Shown in pieces: positions 54,205-62,439 of a DNA stretch of 64,000 bases. Below the pieces are notes generated by a model. It saw only the letters and a program-made list of their open reading frames with translations, was not told the origin of the DNA and did no database searches. Positions within the stretch are counted from its first letter, which is position 1. The number at the start of each line of letters is the position of its first letter. The position numbers were made by a program, and so were the translations under genes. The DNA comes from Clostridium sp. CAG:288 (lineage in GTDB: Bacteria; Bacillota_I; Bacilli_A; RFN20; CAG-288): assembly GCA_000437395.1 (NCBI GenBank), contig FR898163.1, positions 1-64,000 of the forward strand. Reading direction: 5' to 3'.

Positions 54205-54621
54205 ATGAAGAATGAACTCAGAGAAAGAAATTATTATGGATTAAGAGATAGCTTGTTTGATAACATCTTCTTCCCATATGAACACAAAGAGAACAACATG
54301 ATGAAGACCGATGTTAAAGAAAACGAAAACGACTATGAACTTCAAGTAGAAGTGCCTGGAGTTAATAAAGAGAATATCTCTATCGATTATGAAAATGGCT
54401 ATGTCACTATAGCTGCTAAGACTAATAAATCTAAAGATGAAAAAGATAAAGAAGGCAACTATATTAGACGTGAGCGTTATAGTGGATCCTATTCTAGAAG
54501 CTACTATGTAGGCGATGTTGATAGAGAAAGCATCAAAGCTAAACTTGATAATGGCGTATTGTCTATCATTGTTCCAAAAGCTAAAGCTGAAGAACAAAAG
54601 AAAGCAATTGCTATTGAGTAA
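54205..54621 (+). CDS. Hsp20/alpha-crystallin family small heat-shock protein
   Basis: A 138-residue chaperone. The alpha-crystallin domain runs from about residue 32 to 130, with LQVEVPGVNKENISIDYENGYVTI and the late-strand motif LDNGVLSIIVPKA; the I-x-I/V tail is IAIE. It holds unfolded proteins in the cytosol under heat stress. ATG 54205 follows AGGAGGT; the frame extends 12 codons upstream but lacks a ribosome site. Control by the CIRCE element just upstream is expected. Confidence 0.95.
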   Translation: MKNELRERNYYGLRDSLFDNIFFPYEHKENNMMKTDVKENENDYELQVEVPGVNKENISIDYENGYVTIAAKTNKSKDEKDKEGNYIRRERYSGSYSRSYYVGDVDRESIKAKLDNGVLSIIVPKAKAEEQKKAIAIE

Positions 54622-54644
54622 CTCATAAATAATAAATAAAAAAT

Positions 54645-54692
54645 GGACTATCGTATAACTAGTTATTCTAGTTTGGACGATAGTCCTTTTTG
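54645..54692 (+). terminator. Terminator after hsp20
   Basis: GGACTATCGT (54645-54654) pairs with ACGATAGTCC (54677-54686), then CTTTTTG. The AT-rich 210 bp after it, up to the next promoter, holds nothing I recognise. Confidence 0.88.
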
Positions 54693-54901
54693 TATGATAA
54701 AGATTAAGATTAATAATAGTTGCCTTTAACTTCAAAGTTATAAAATATAAACTTTATGCACTTAAGTGCAAAAACTTTTGATTTTTAGATTTTTTTGCAT
54801 TTGAACGAAAAAAATAATAAGTATGTTTTAATGCTATAAATTCATAAATAATACAATTGCATTATTAATAAATTATTAGCGCTGAGCCATATTTAAATTT
54901 A

Positions 54902-54929
54902 TTGAGTTTTTTAAAAAAAATGATATTAT
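54902..54929 (+). promoter_or_regulatory. Promoter of peptide/membrane cassette, copy 1
   Basis: TTGAGT (54902-54907), 16-bp spacer, TATTAT (54924-54929). The second cassette has the same arrangement. Confidence 0.65.
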
Positions 54930-54955
54930 GAAGCTATAGATGTGGAGGAATTTTT

Positions 54956-55057
54956 ATGAAATTTGTATCGTTATTACTGTTGTCTAGTTCGTTAGTTAGT
55001 TCTCAGTTTATTGTTACCGAAAAAGAGCCTAGTTTAAAAGAGAAAAATGCATATTAA
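54956..55057 (+). CDS. 33-aa signal-peptide-like small protein, copy 1
   Basis: A frame of 33 codons after GGAGG (spacing about 7). It has Met-Lys, a hydrophobic leucine/serine stretch to about residue 18, then a polar tail TEKEPSLKEKNAY. It looks like a secreted or membrane-inserted peptide. Reality is supported by the second copy at 55650-55751, which differs at only three residues, and by its promoter and ribosome site. It ends 15 bases before the membrane-protein ATG. Could be a signalling peptide, a small toxin or bacteriocin-like peptide, or a conserved leader. Confidence 0.6.
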   Translation: MKFVSLLLLSSSLVSSQFIVTEKEPSLKEKNAY

Positions 55058-55072
55058 TATTAGGTGAAATAT

Positions 55073-55525
55073 ATGAATAATAAAAAGAAAATTATATTAA
55101 TAATTCTATCAGTTGTTAATTTAATTATGATGTTTATCCCTATAATTGTGACAAGTAGACCATGTAATCCTGATCCAAGTATTAATAAAGTTACAGTTTA
55201 CATATCGCTATTTAGTTATTCTTTAGGAGATTTTAATTATCTTATTCAGAAATTTAGTTTATTAAATTTTTTTAGTGTTGTTAAAGATTTGATAATTTAT
55301 ATGGCGTTTGTTTTAAACTTAGTATTTAGTTTACTTTTGTTAAAAAAAGATAAGTTTTTGATAGGTGTAACTATTACATCATTTTTTCAAATAATTGCCT
55401 GGCTGTTGTTTTCAATTCCTGGAAGAGCATATATAGGTTTTATACCATTAATTCCAACATTAGTTGTCTTTATTTTAAGCATAATATTTAGAAAAAAAGA
55501 TAAAGAACTCGTTAGTAATAAATAA
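55073..55525 (+). CDS. Four-helix membrane protein of duplicated cassette, copy 1
   Basis: A 150-residue protein with four predicted membrane helices (about 5-25, 45-75, 78-95, 98-140) and Lys-rich ends. The first loop contains SRPCNPDPSI. It is a diverged paralogue of 55767-56225, with conserved start MNNKKKI and the helix pattern LVFSLLLLKKDKFLIGVTITS. No known family recognised; size and topology are compatible with an immunity or sensor protein for the adjacent peptide. ATG 55073 follows AGGTG; a GTG three codons upstream is less likely. Confidence 0.65.
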   Translation: MNNKKKIILIILSVVNLIMMFIPIIVTSRPCNPDPSINKVTVYISLFSYSLGDFNYLIQKFSLLNFFSVVKDLIIYMAFVLNLVFSLLLLKKDKFLIGVTITSFFQIIAWLLFSIPGRAYIGFIPLIPTLVVFILSIIFRKKDKELVSNK

Positions 55526-55595
55526 GTTTAGATCTTATAATTTAGTTAAGCTTAATATAATAAAATATTGGTAAAAAAATCAGTATTTTTGTCTA

Positions 55596-55623
55596 TTGAA
55601 TTTTAAAAAATAAGTGATATCAT
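55596..55623 (+). promoter_or_regulatory. Promoter of peptide/membrane cassette, copy 2
   Basis: TTGAAT (55596-55601), 16-bp spacer, TATCAT (55618-55623), at the same distance from its peptide ATG as in copy 1. Confidence 0.6.
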
Positions 55624-55649
55624 GAAATTATAGATGTGGAGGAATTTTT

Positions 55650-55751
55650 ATGAAATTTGTATCGTTATTACTATTGTCTAGTTCGTTAGTTAGTTCTCAG
55701 TTTATTGCTACTGAAAAAGAGTCTAGTTTAAAAGAGAAAATTGCATATTAA
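55650..55751 (+). CDS. 33-aa signal-peptide-like small protein, copy 2
   Basis: Identical to copy 1 in 30 of 33 residues (V20A, P25S and N31I), with the hydrophobic stretch and the tail TEKESSLKEKIAY. GGAGG precedes the ATG. Near-identity continues in the DNA from before the ribosome site to the first codons of the membrane protein and then stops abruptly. It ends 15 bases before that gene. Confidence 0.6.
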   Translation: MKFVSLLLLSSSLVSSQFIATEKESSLKEKIAY

Positions 55752-55766
55752 TGTTGGGTGAAATAT

Positions 55767-56225
55767 ATGAATAATAAAAAGAAAATTACATTAATAACAT
55801 TATCAGCAATAAATTTAATTTTGATATTTATTCCAATGTTTGTATCAGTTAAGCCGTTACCACCTGATGTTCCAACTGTATACGTTTATACATCTTTATT
55901 TAATTTATCTTTTAATAGCTTTTTCTGGCTTTTTAATAGTCAAAACTTTAATATTTATTACCTACTTATTGTTATTCTGTTTTTGATAATATATATATCT
56001 TTTGCACTAAGCCTTCTTTTCAGTATATTTCTGTTTAAAAAAGAAAAATTAATATTAGGAATTACAATTACTTCAGTTATTGAAATTGCAGCATGGTTGG
56101 TTTTTACGATAAAAGTATCAAGAAATCTTCTTGGACTTATTCCGTTAACTTTAACAACATTAGTATTTGTTTTAAGTATAGTATTTATGAACAAAAAATC
56201 TAAAGAAAAGAAAGCTATTTGCTAG
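55767..56225 (+). CDS. Four-helix membrane protein of duplicated cassette, copy 2
   Basis: A 152-residue paralogue of copy 1 with the same topology. The first seven residues match copy 1, MNNKKKI, but the rest is only moderately similar (LLFSIFLFKKEKLILGITITSV against LVFSLLLLKKDKFLIGVTITSF). The exposed loop differs most: KPLPPDVPTVYVYT here. Rapid divergence of the outward loops with a constant start is typical of recognition pairs. ATG 55767 follows GGGTG. Confidence 0.65.
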   Translation: MNNKKKITLITLSAINLILIFIPMFVSVKPLPPDVPTVYVYTSLFNLSFNSFFWLFNSQNFNIYYLLIVILFLIIYISFALSLLFSIFLFKKEKLILGITITSVIEIAAWLVFTIKVSRNLLGLIPLTLTTLVFVLSIVFMNKKSKEKKAIC

Positions 56226-56317
56226 TAATAAAGAAGCAATTTACGTATTAAATTTGATATTATCGTTTTTTCATTATTATATATGGGCAAATATATGTGT
56301 AAAACGAAAAATAGTTC

Positions 56318-56347
56318 TTGCCAAAATTGCTCTATATAGTATATAAT
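56318..56347 (+). promoter_or_regulatory. Promoter of rpmE
   Basis: TTGCCA (56318-56323), 18-bp spacer, TATAAT (56342-56347), about 55 bp before the L31 start. Confidence 0.6.
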
Positions 56348-56401
56348 CTTAAAGCATGTTTTCTCGTCACTCATCTGTGGCGGAGAGAAAGGAGAGTTTA
56401 T

Positions 56402-56608
56402 ATGAAAAAAGGCATCCATCCAGAATATCACCGCTGCAAAGTTACTTGTGTTACCTGCGGTAATGAATTTGAAACAGGCTCTGTACTTAAGGAAATCAGA
56501 GTTGATACATGTTCAAAATGCCATTCCTTCTATACCGGTAAACAAGGCTTCACCACAACTGATGGTAGAGTTGACCGCTTCATGAAGAAATACGGATTAA
56601 AGAAATAA
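56402..56608 (+). CDS. rpmE: 50S ribosomal protein L31
   Basis: A 68-residue protein beginning MKKGIHPEYHRCKVTCVTCGNEFETGS, with a later CSKCHSFYTGKQG. The Cys pairs make this the zinc-containing (C+) form. The ATG at 56402 with AGGAGAG upstream is the real start; the open frame extends 28 codons further. A terminator follows, though metG starts only 41 bases downstream. Confidence 0.97.
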   Translation: MKKGIHPEYHRCKVTCVTCGNEFETGSVLKEIRVDTCSKCHSFYTGKQGFTTTDGRVDRFMKKYGLKK

Positions 56609-56629
56609 GTCGCTAAGGCGGCTTTTTTC
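56608..56629 (+). terminator. Terminator between rpmE and metG
   Basis: AGTCGC (56608-56613) pairs with GCGGCT (56618-56623), followed by six T. Short, so some read-through into metG is likely. Confidence 0.75.
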
Positions 56630-56648
56630 GTTTAAAGGAGATAACAAA

Positions 56649-58235
56649 ATGGCTAACAAATGTTTTTATATTACAACACCTATTTATTATGCCAGTGCTA
56701 ACCTTCATATTGGACACGCTTATTGTACTGTTATGACAGATATCATCGCCCGTTATAAAAGAGAACGTGGTTATGATGTATGGTTTTTAACTGGTGCTGA
56801 TGAACATGGTGAAAAAATTGCACGCAATGCTGAAAAAGCTGGAATGCAACCACAAGAGTTTGTTGATAAAATTGCAGCTAACTTCCATGAAAACTGGTCT
56901 AGACTTAAAATTTCTAATAACGATTTTATTAGAACAACAGATCAAAGACATGTTGAAACTGTACAAAAAGCTTTTACCATGCTTCTTGAAAAAGGAGATA
57001 TTTATTTAGGTAAATATAAAGGTTGGTATTGTACTCCATGTGAATCTTTCTGGACTGAAATGCAAGTTGGTGAAGACCACGTTTGTCCAGATTGTGGTCG
57101 CCCAGTTCATGAAGAATCTGAAGATGCATATTTCTTAAACGTTAAGAAATATATTCCACAACTTTTAAAATTTTATGAAGAACATCCAGAGTTTGTTCCT
57201 GGTGGAAAACTCAATGAAATGATTAACACATTCATTAAGCCAGGCTTGGATGATTTATGTATTACACGTACTAGCTTTACATGGGGAATTCCTGTTAGAG
57301 AAAATCCAAAACATGTCGTTTATGTTTGGATTGACGCTTTATTAAACTACGTATCAGCTCTAGGCTATTTATCTGATGATGATAGCAAGTTTAAGAAATA
57401 TTGGAGCGAAGGAACAGAAATTGTTCAATTTGCTGGACGTGAGATCAATAGATTCCACACAATCTATTGGCCAATATTATTATTTGCTTTAGGATTAAGA
57501 ACACCTGATGTCGTTTATATCCATGGATTGTTATTAACAAGAAGTGGAGTAAAACTTTCTAAATCTTTAGGAAATGCTCCTTCACCACTTCCACTTATTG
57601 ATAGATATGGCTTAGATACTTTACGTTTCTATATGGCAAGAGAAGTTAAACTTGGTGATGATGGAACATTTACTCCAAACCAATTTGTTGAAAGAACTAA
57701 CATGGACTTAGTCAATAACTATGGTAACTTGATAAATAGAACAGTTTCTATGATTGCTAAGTACTATGGTGGAAAAATTCCTTCATATGCTGAACCAATT
57801 ATGGATACAACAAAAGAACTTTATGCCGATATTGAAAAAGGTATAGCAGATTACGAAAAGGCATTTGACTCTTATGAAGTTACTAATGCTGCTCGTATTG
57901 CTATTGAAATGCTCGATAAAGGTAATAAATATATTGAAGTTCAAGCTCCATGGGCTTTAAGCAAAGGTGGAGAAACAGAAAAGCTTGCTGAAACTATGTA
58001 TGTTTTAGCAGAAATAATTAGGGTTGGTAGTATTATGTTAAGACCAATTTTAGTTGAAAAGGCTGATGTAACTTTAGGCATGTTAGGTTTACCAGAAGAA
58101 TTAACAAAATATGATTCTATCCATAACCACACAAGCTTAGGTGGCCTTGAAACTAAAAAAGGTGAACTTTTATTCCCAAGACTTGATAAAGAAGCTGAAG
58201 TTGATTATCTTTCTAAGTTAATTGATGGTGAATAA
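56649..58235 (+). CDS. metG: Methionyl-tRNA synthetase
   Basis: A 528-residue class I synthetase. YYASANLHIGHAYCTVMTD contains the HIGH motif, TGADEHGEK follows. A zinc knuckle CTPCESFW...CPDCGRPV lies near residues 128-150, and VKLSKSLGN is the KMSKS loop with Leu in place of Met. It stops after the anticodon-binding helices and lacks the C-terminal EMAP/tRNA-binding domain present in Bacillus (about 650-670 residues). It charges initiator and elongator tRNA-Met. Confidence 0.97.
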   Translation: MANKCFYITTPIYYASANLHIGHAYCTVMTDIIARYKRERGYDVWFLTGADEHGEKIARNAEKAGMQPQEFVDKIAANFHENWSRLKISNNDFIRTTDQRHVETVQKAFTMLLEKGDIYLGKYKGWYCTPCESFWTEMQVGEDHVCPDCGRPVHEESEDAYFLNVKKYIPQLLKFYEEHPEFVPGGKLNEMINTFIKPGLDDLCITRTSFTWGIPVRENPKHVVYVWIDALLNYVSALGYLSDDDSKFKKYWSEGTEIVQFAGREINRFHTIYWPILLFALGLRTPDVVYIHGLLLTRSGVKLSKSLGNAPSPLPLIDRYGLDTLRFYMAREVKLGDDGTFTPNQFVERTNMDLVNNYGNLINRTVSMIAKYYGGKIPSYAEPIMDTTKELYADIEKGIADYEKAFDSYEVTNAARIAIEMLDKGNKYIEVQAPWALSKGGETEKLAETMYVLAEIIRVGSIMLRPILVEKADVTLGMLGLPEELTKYDSIHNHTSLGGLETKKGELLFPRLDKEAEVDYLSKLIDGE

Positions 58236-58249
58236 TTACTAAAAATATG

Positions 58250-58277
58250 GCGCTAAGTTTTCTCTTAGCGCTTTTTG
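58250..58277 (+). terminator. Terminator after metG
   Basis: GCGCTAAG (58250-58257) pairs with CTTAGCGC (58264-58271), then TTTTTG. Confidence 0.9.
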
Positions 58278-58364
58278 ATTGTAAATTACTGTAAATAAAT
58301 TGGATAGAAGGCCTTAAAAACGCGCATAAATTTAAAATAGTTGAATTTAGTCGATTTTTGATGT

Positions 58365-58405
58365 TTGTTTTAAAATTCATTCTTTGTTACACTTAACGTG
58401 TTAAG
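58365..58405 (+). promoter_or_regulatory. Promoter and +1 palindrome of first OB-fold lipoprotein
   Basis: TTGTTT (58365-58370), 17-bp spacer, TACACT (58388-58393). CTTAACGTGTTAAG (58392-58405) is an inverted repeat at the expected transcription start. The two following lipoprotein units also have an inverted repeat at the same place, with different sequence. Confidence 0.45.
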
Positions 58406-58421
58406 GCAAAATTGTCTTCAT

Positions 58422-58465
58422 TCTGCATTTTAGGAGGAAAAGACTAAGCAGATAGTCGAAAAACA
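58422..58465 (+). promoter_or_regulatory. SD-spanning RNA structure, lipoprotein 1 leader
   Basis: AGGAGG (58432-58437) is 28 nt from the ATG. Between them GACTA-AGCAGA-TAGTC (58442-58457) forms a hairpin. Its loop contains GCAGA (58448-58452), complementary to TCTGC (58422-58426) just upstream of the ribosome site. The two pairings make a pseudoknot or two alternative folds with the ribosome site between the strands. Removing the hairpin gives normal spacing of 12 nt. Confidence 0.6.
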
Positions 58466-60487
58466 ATGAAGAAAGGAATGTTAGCTCTTCTTATCACACC
58501 AATGGTTTTATTATCATTAGTAGGATGTGGTGGTCAAAAAGGAGATTCAACAAGTAGTAGCACAAGCTCAAGTCCAGTTAGTAGCAGTGTTAGCACACCA
58601 GTAAGTAGTAGTACTTCTGTCGCTGCAGTTGAAATGGGTGTAGGTGATGCTCTTAAAGCTGCTGTTGGAACAAAAGTCTCAGTTTCAGGAAGAGTATTAG
58701 CAGTTACACAACAACACTTAGTTATCGGTGATACAACAGGTATCATGTTAGCTTATTTAGGTGCTGATTATACAATTACAAATTCAGTTGATGATCACGT
58801 TAAAATTGAAGGTGTTTTAACATCTTTTAACAATCGCAATCAATTCGACAGTACTTGCACTATTGAAACTTTAACAACTGATGCTCCAGTTGTCGATAAA
58901 ACAGTTACTCCATGGGGTGTTACAGAAGTAGATAAGTTTGTTGCTGATGGTACTGGCTATGGTTCCTTAGTTTCTATTACGGGTGTAGTTACAGTCACTT
59001 CAACAGGTTATTATAATCTTACACTTGTTGGAACATCTAACGTTATTTCATTAGCCTATCTTCATAGTTCTCTCGCTGAAAAGATTACTTCTGGTTCAAC
59101 ATATACAATTACCGGCTATGCTATAAACACTTCAGGTAAAACAACAACTTATGTAAATATTTATACAACTGATGTAGTTGAAGCTACACCAGTAGATCCA
59201 GGTGAAGATAAAGTTCTTACAGTTAGTGAAGCTTTAGCTGCTGGTGCAAATGCTTCAGTTAGAGTTGACGCTAAGGTTGTTTATGTCTCTTCTAAATCTT
59301 TCTTAATAGGTGATTCAACAGGTAAGATGGTTGTTTGGTTAAATAAAGCTCCATCTGTTTCAGTTGGTGATCACGTTCAAGTTTCTGGCGTTTTAGCTGA
59401 AAGATATGGAAACTTACAATTTGGTGATAAAGCAACATATGAAATAGTTACAGGCGAAGCACCAGATGTTGGTGAAGATGCAGTTGTTGCTTGGGATGCA
59501 GCTAAAGTTGATGAATTTGTCGCTAAAGCTGAAAAAGAAAGAGGCCTTGGTTACCATGTTTCACTTACAGGTAAATTAGATATTACTCAATCTGGAACAA
59601 ATACAAATTACAACTTATCCTTAGATGGTACAGAAAACAAAATTTCTATGAACTATATGCCAGCTGATATCGCTGCAAATTTTGAAACAAATAAGAATTA
59701 TACAGTTACTGGTTATGTTACAGATGTCTCTGTTAGCTCAGTTACAAACTACCTCAATATCTTAGTTGAAAGCGGTGAAGAAGTTGCTTATTCAGCAGTT
59801 GAATCAATTAGTATTGCTGAAGATAGTAAGACTCTTGTTGTTGGTTCTTCTGCAGTTATTGAAGCTAAAGTTCTTCCTGTTATGGCTGATGGTTCTGTTA
59901 CTTGGGAATCATTAAATCCAGATATTGTTTCAGTTGAAGATGGTGTTGTTAAAGCTATTAAAGCTGGTACAGCTACAGTTAAAGCAACATCAGTTGGCTT
60001 AACAAGTGCATCAGTAACTGTTTCTGACACAATTGAAATTACAGTTAGCGATGCATTAGCTACACAATCTGAAACATATACATGGGTCACTTCAGATCCT
60101 AAATTAGAAGCTAAAGAAGATGGTGTTTATGCTATTGGCATGGATCACTTCGAGCTTTTATGGTTGCCTTCAACAACAGCAACAAATATTGCTACTGCTG
60201 AAATGAGACTTTATAAGAACGCAACATTGAAGATTTCTTCTAAAGCAGGTGAAAAGATTGCTAAGATTGTTATTCACACAACAGGTGCTGCTCAATACAC
60301 AGTTTCTTGTGTTGCATCAGGTTTAGCATTAGATGGTTCTAAAATCAGTACTATCGTTGAAGATATGGATAAATCAGCTAAAACATTAACTTACGATGTC
60401 GCTGGTGCTGGTTATGCATCATCTGTTTCAATCAAGACTGCTAATGGTCAAATTAGAATTAGTTCTATCGAAGTTTTCTACGCTTAA
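58466..60487 (+). CDS. Surface lipoprotein with tandem OB-fold-like domains and a BIG2 domain
   Basis: A 673-residue lipoprotein. The lipobox LVGCG is at about residues 18-22, followed by a Ser/Thr linker (25-52). Two similar units (about 55-240 and 248-440) each contain an OB-fold-like stretch: VSGRVLAVTQQHLVIGDTTG and VDAKVVYVSSKSFLIGDSTG, then a YNLTLVGTSNVISLAYL-type strand. A bacterial Ig-like (BIG2) domain, IAEDSKTLVVGSSAVIEAKVLP, follows at about 448-525, and a final beta domain of about 140 residues (AGEKIAKIVIHTTG). Secreted OB-fold modules of this kind accompany nucleases and adhesins; no catalytic domain is visible here. The role is probably binding at the surface. Confidence 0.75.
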   Translation: MKKGMLALLITPMVLLSLVGCGGQKGDSTSSSTSSSPVSSSVSTPVSSSTSVAAVEMGVGDALKAAVGTKVSVSGRVLAVTQQHLVIGDTTGIMLAYLGADYTITNSVDDHVKIEGVLTSFNNRNQFDSTCTIETLTTDAPVVDKTVTPWGVTEVDKFVADGTGYGSLVSITGVVTVTSTGYYNLTLVGTSNVISLAYLHSSLAEKITSGSTYTITGYAINTSGKTTTYVNIYTTDVVEATPVDPGEDKVLTVSEALAAGANASVRVDAKVVYVSSKSFLIGDSTGKMVVWLNKAPSVSVGDHVQVSGVLAERYGNLQFGDKATYEIVTGEAPDVGEDAVVAWDAAKVDEFVAKAEKERGLGYHVSLTGKLDITQSGTNTNYNLSLDGTENKISMNYMPADIAANFETNKNYTVTGYVTDVSVSSVTNYLNILVESGEEVAYSAVESISIAEDSKTLVVGSSAVIEAKVLPVMADGSVTWESLNPDIVSVEDGVVKAIKAGTATVKATSVGLTSASVTVSDTIEITVSDALATQSETYTWVTSDPKLEAKEDGVYAIGMDHFELLWLPSTTATNIATAEMRLYKNATLKISSKAGEKIAKIVIHTTGAAQYTVSCVASGLALDGSKISTIVEDMDKSAKTLTYDVAGAGYASSVSIKTANGQIRISSIEVFYA

Positions 60488-60508
60488 TTAATAAATATAT
60501 AATATATG

Positions 60509-60535
60509 TCCCCATCTTTTGATGGGGATTTTTGT
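60509..60535 (+). terminator. Terminator after the first OB-fold lipoprotein
   Basis: TCCCCATC (60509-60516) pairs with GATGGGGA (60521-60528), then TTTTTG. Confidence 0.9.
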
Positions 60536-60713
60536 TTGGTTATATTTTTGAACATTTTTAAACTAAAACGTCTTGAATAATATATAAAATTCGGGACAAA
60601 TTGGTATATGGTTTTGAATATTAAAGTTATTAGTTTAATGTGACATTCATATATTATAAAGAAATTTAAATATGTAAAATAAAAGCTTTATTATCTATTA
60701 TAAATTCAATATA

Positions 60714-60767
60714 TTGTTATTTTGTGCAAAATTTGATATATTTTTAGTGTTAGGTATGCGTACCTAA
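60714..60767 (+). promoter_or_regulatory. Promoter and 5'-terminal hairpin of lipoprotein unit 2
   Basis: TTGTTA (60714-60719), 17-bp spacer, TATATT (60737-60742). TTAGGTA-TGCG-TACCTAA (60750-60767) is a perfect 7-bp inverted repeat at the expected transcription start. It could be an operator or a 5' RNA stem-loop. Confidence 0.6.
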
Positions 60768-60782
60768 TAAGCAGGGGAAACA

Positions 60783-60890
60783 ATGGATACTAGTTTGACT
60801 TTCTTAAATTCTATCGTATGCTATGTTTTTATTAAAGATCATTCAATGACCACTTTTTTAACCTCTAAATCAATTTTGATGAATTTTTAA
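60783..60890 (+). CDS. Short leader ORF (35 aa) before OB-fold lipoprotein 2
   Basis: ATG 60783, after CAGGGG, opens a 35-codon frame beginning MDTSLTFLNSIVCYVF and ending at TAA 60888-60890. A terminator stem begins on the last base of the stop codon. It shares the pattern D-T-x(4)-L-N-x-I-V with the 47-codon frame at 62440. Position between a promoter and an intrinsic terminator suggests a leader peptide, though an independent small membrane peptide is possible. Confidence 0.5.
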   Translation: MDTSLTFLNSIVCYVFIKDHSMTTFLTSKSILMNF

Positions 60891-60915
60891 CAGCACTTCA
60901 TGTGCTGTTTTTTAT
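60890..60915 (+). terminator. Terminator between leader ORF and lipoprotein 2
   Basis: ACAGCAC (60890-60896) pairs with GTGCTGT (60902-60908), followed by six T. No promoter is visible between it and the lipoprotein, so lipoprotein expression appears to need read-through. Confidence 0.85.
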
Positions 60916-60934
60916 TTATCTAGAAAACGCAAAT

Positions 60935-60981
60935 CAGGTATATAAGGAGAAATAGAGCTTGCCTGAGGCTCGAAAAATTAA
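60935..60981 (+). promoter_or_regulatory. SD-spanning RNA structure, lipoprotein 2 leader
   Basis: AAGGAG (60944-60949) is 32 nt from the ATG. GAGCTT (60955-60960) pairs with GAGGCTC (60966-60971, one G-U), leaving loop GCCTG. CAGGTA (60935-60940), just before the ribosome site, pairs with TTGCCTG (60959-60965, one U-G). The two pairings are competitive or form a pseudoknot, and the second puts the ribosome site in a closed loop. Confidence 0.65.
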
Positions 60982-62178
60982 ATGAAAGCAAGAAAATTAT
61001 TAGTCGCTTTACTTACACCAGTTTTAGCTTTAACTGTCGCTTCTTGTGGCGGCAAAGGTGATTCTACAACATCAAGTTCACAAGCACCAGCTACATCAAG
61101 TAATGCTAATCCAGCTTCAAGTACTACTTCAATAACAAATAATGTTGAAACAATTACAATCAGTGCTGCACTCGCCTCAACTGCTGGAACTAAAGTTACA
61201 GTTGATGCAAGGGTTTTAGCAGTTACAACTCAACACCTTTTACTTGGTGATTCAACAGGCAAAATTGTTGTTTTCTTAGGAAATAGATCTGGTAATACTA
61301 ATAAAGTTGGTGATCACCTTCAAGTTACAGGTGCTCTTGAAGATCGAAACGGTATTAATCAATTTGGAACCACAGCTACTATTAAAACATTGACAACAGC
61401 TGCTCCAGAAGTTAGTGAAACAGTAGTTGAATGGACAGCTACAGAAGTTGATGCTTTTGTTGATAAACAAACTTATGGAGCATATATCACCGTAAGTGGT
61501 AGCTTAGCTATTTCAGGTAACTACTACAACTTAACAGTTGAAGGGGCTTCTAAAGGTGTTGTTTCTTTGGCTTATTTAAATAGTTCACTTAGATCTAAAG
61601 TTTCTAGTGGAAAGAGCTATAAGATTACTGGTTATGCAGTGTATTTATCAGGAGGTAAATTTGTTAATGTTTTCACAACAGCTGTTGAAGAAATTACTTC
61701 TGGTGGTGATACTGGTGGCGATACTGGCGGTAATGTTGAAACTCCAGTTGAAGGAACAAAAGAAACATTTACATGGGCAGCTGACACTGGAAAACTTGAT
61801 AGCAATGTTTTAACATTCAGTTCAGATAACTTTAACTTCACACTCGATAAAGCAGGCTCTAATACAGATACAGTTAATAAATATAAAGAACTTAGATTCT
61901 ATGCAGGTGCTACTTTAACAATTGCTGGTAAAGCAGGACAATCAATAAAGAGTGTTGTCTTTAATACAGCTTTTGCTGATAAAACGGCATCATGCGCTCC
62001 ATCTGCTGCTACAACAAAAGACGGTGCTGCAGATGTATCTAAAGTTAAAGAAACAGTTGATACAACAAATTTAGTTGTCTCTTATACATTTGTTGATCTT
62101 GGTGGTGTCACTTCTGTTACATTCACAGCTTCTAATCAACTTAAAATTAGCTCTATTGTCATTACATACGGCGAATAA
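60982..62178 (+). CDS. Surface lipoprotein with single OB-fold-like unit
   Basis: A 398-residue lipoprotein. The signal peptide has lipobox VASCG at about residues 19-23, then a Ser/Thr linker (28-52). One OB-fold-like unit (about 55-235), VDARVLAVTTQHLLLGDSTG, is highly similar to the first unit of the 673-residue protein. A Gly/Asp-rich spacer (SGGDTGGDTGGN) leads to a C-terminal beta domain (about 255-398) ending in LKISSIVITYGE. It is a shortened paralogue lacking the second OB unit and the BIG2 domain. Likely surface-anchored binding protein; ligand unknown. Confidence 0.75.
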   Translation: MKARKLLVALLTPVLALTVASCGGKGDSTTSSSQAPATSSNANPASSTTSITNNVETITISAALASTAGTKVTVDARVLAVTTQHLLLGDSTGKIVVFLGNRSGNTNKVGDHLQVTGALEDRNGINQFGTTATIKTLTTAAPEVSETVVEWTATEVDAFVDKQTYGAYITVSGSLAISGNYYNLTVEGASKGVVSLAYLNSSLRSKVSSGKSYKITGYAVYLSGGKFVNVFTTAVEEITSGGDTGGDTGGNVETPVEGTKETFTWAADTGKLDSNVLTFSSDNFNFTLDKAGSNTDTVNKYKELRFYAGATLTIAGKAGQSIKSVVFNTAFADKTASCAPSAATTKDGAADVSKVKETVDTTNLVVSYTFVDLGGVTSVTFTASNQLKISSIVITYGE

Positions 62179-62209
62179 TTAATAATAAAGTTTATCTTTG
62201 AACAAAAAG

Positions 62210-62240
62210 GCGTAACTACATATTGTGGTCACGCTTTTTT
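62210..62240 (+). terminator. Terminator after OB-fold lipoprotein 2
   Basis: GCGTAACTAC (62210-62219) pairs with GTGGTCACGC (62225-62234, one mismatch and one G-U), then six T. Confidence 0.8.
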
Positions 62241-62358
62241 AAATATTTTAATTTGTAAATGCATTGTAAAACTTTATTGATTAAAGGACAAAGTAACCGA
62301 TTACAAATTAAATATTATAAATTTATTCAAAATTTATCTAAATTTTGTTCACATTTTG

Positions 62359-62415
62359 TTGTTAAATTAGTCTCTCTTTGATATTATTTTAATAAGGAAG
62401 ATATTAAATTCTTCC
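62359..62415 (+). promoter_or_regulatory. Promoter and 5'-terminal hairpin of lipoprotein unit 3
   Basis: TTGTTA (62359-62364), 17-bp spacer, TATTAT (62382-62387). GGAAGA (62396-62401) and TCTTCC (62410-62415) form a stem at the expected transcript 5' end. Same arrangement, and the same -35 hexamer, as in unit 2. Confidence 0.6.
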
Positions 62416-62439
62416 ACTGCATATATATCGGAGGGAAAA

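Noticed and set aside
62281..62310. Third cre site (AAGTAACCGATTACA)
   Set aside because: The required T at position 2 is A, so it fails the consensus; noted only as a near match.
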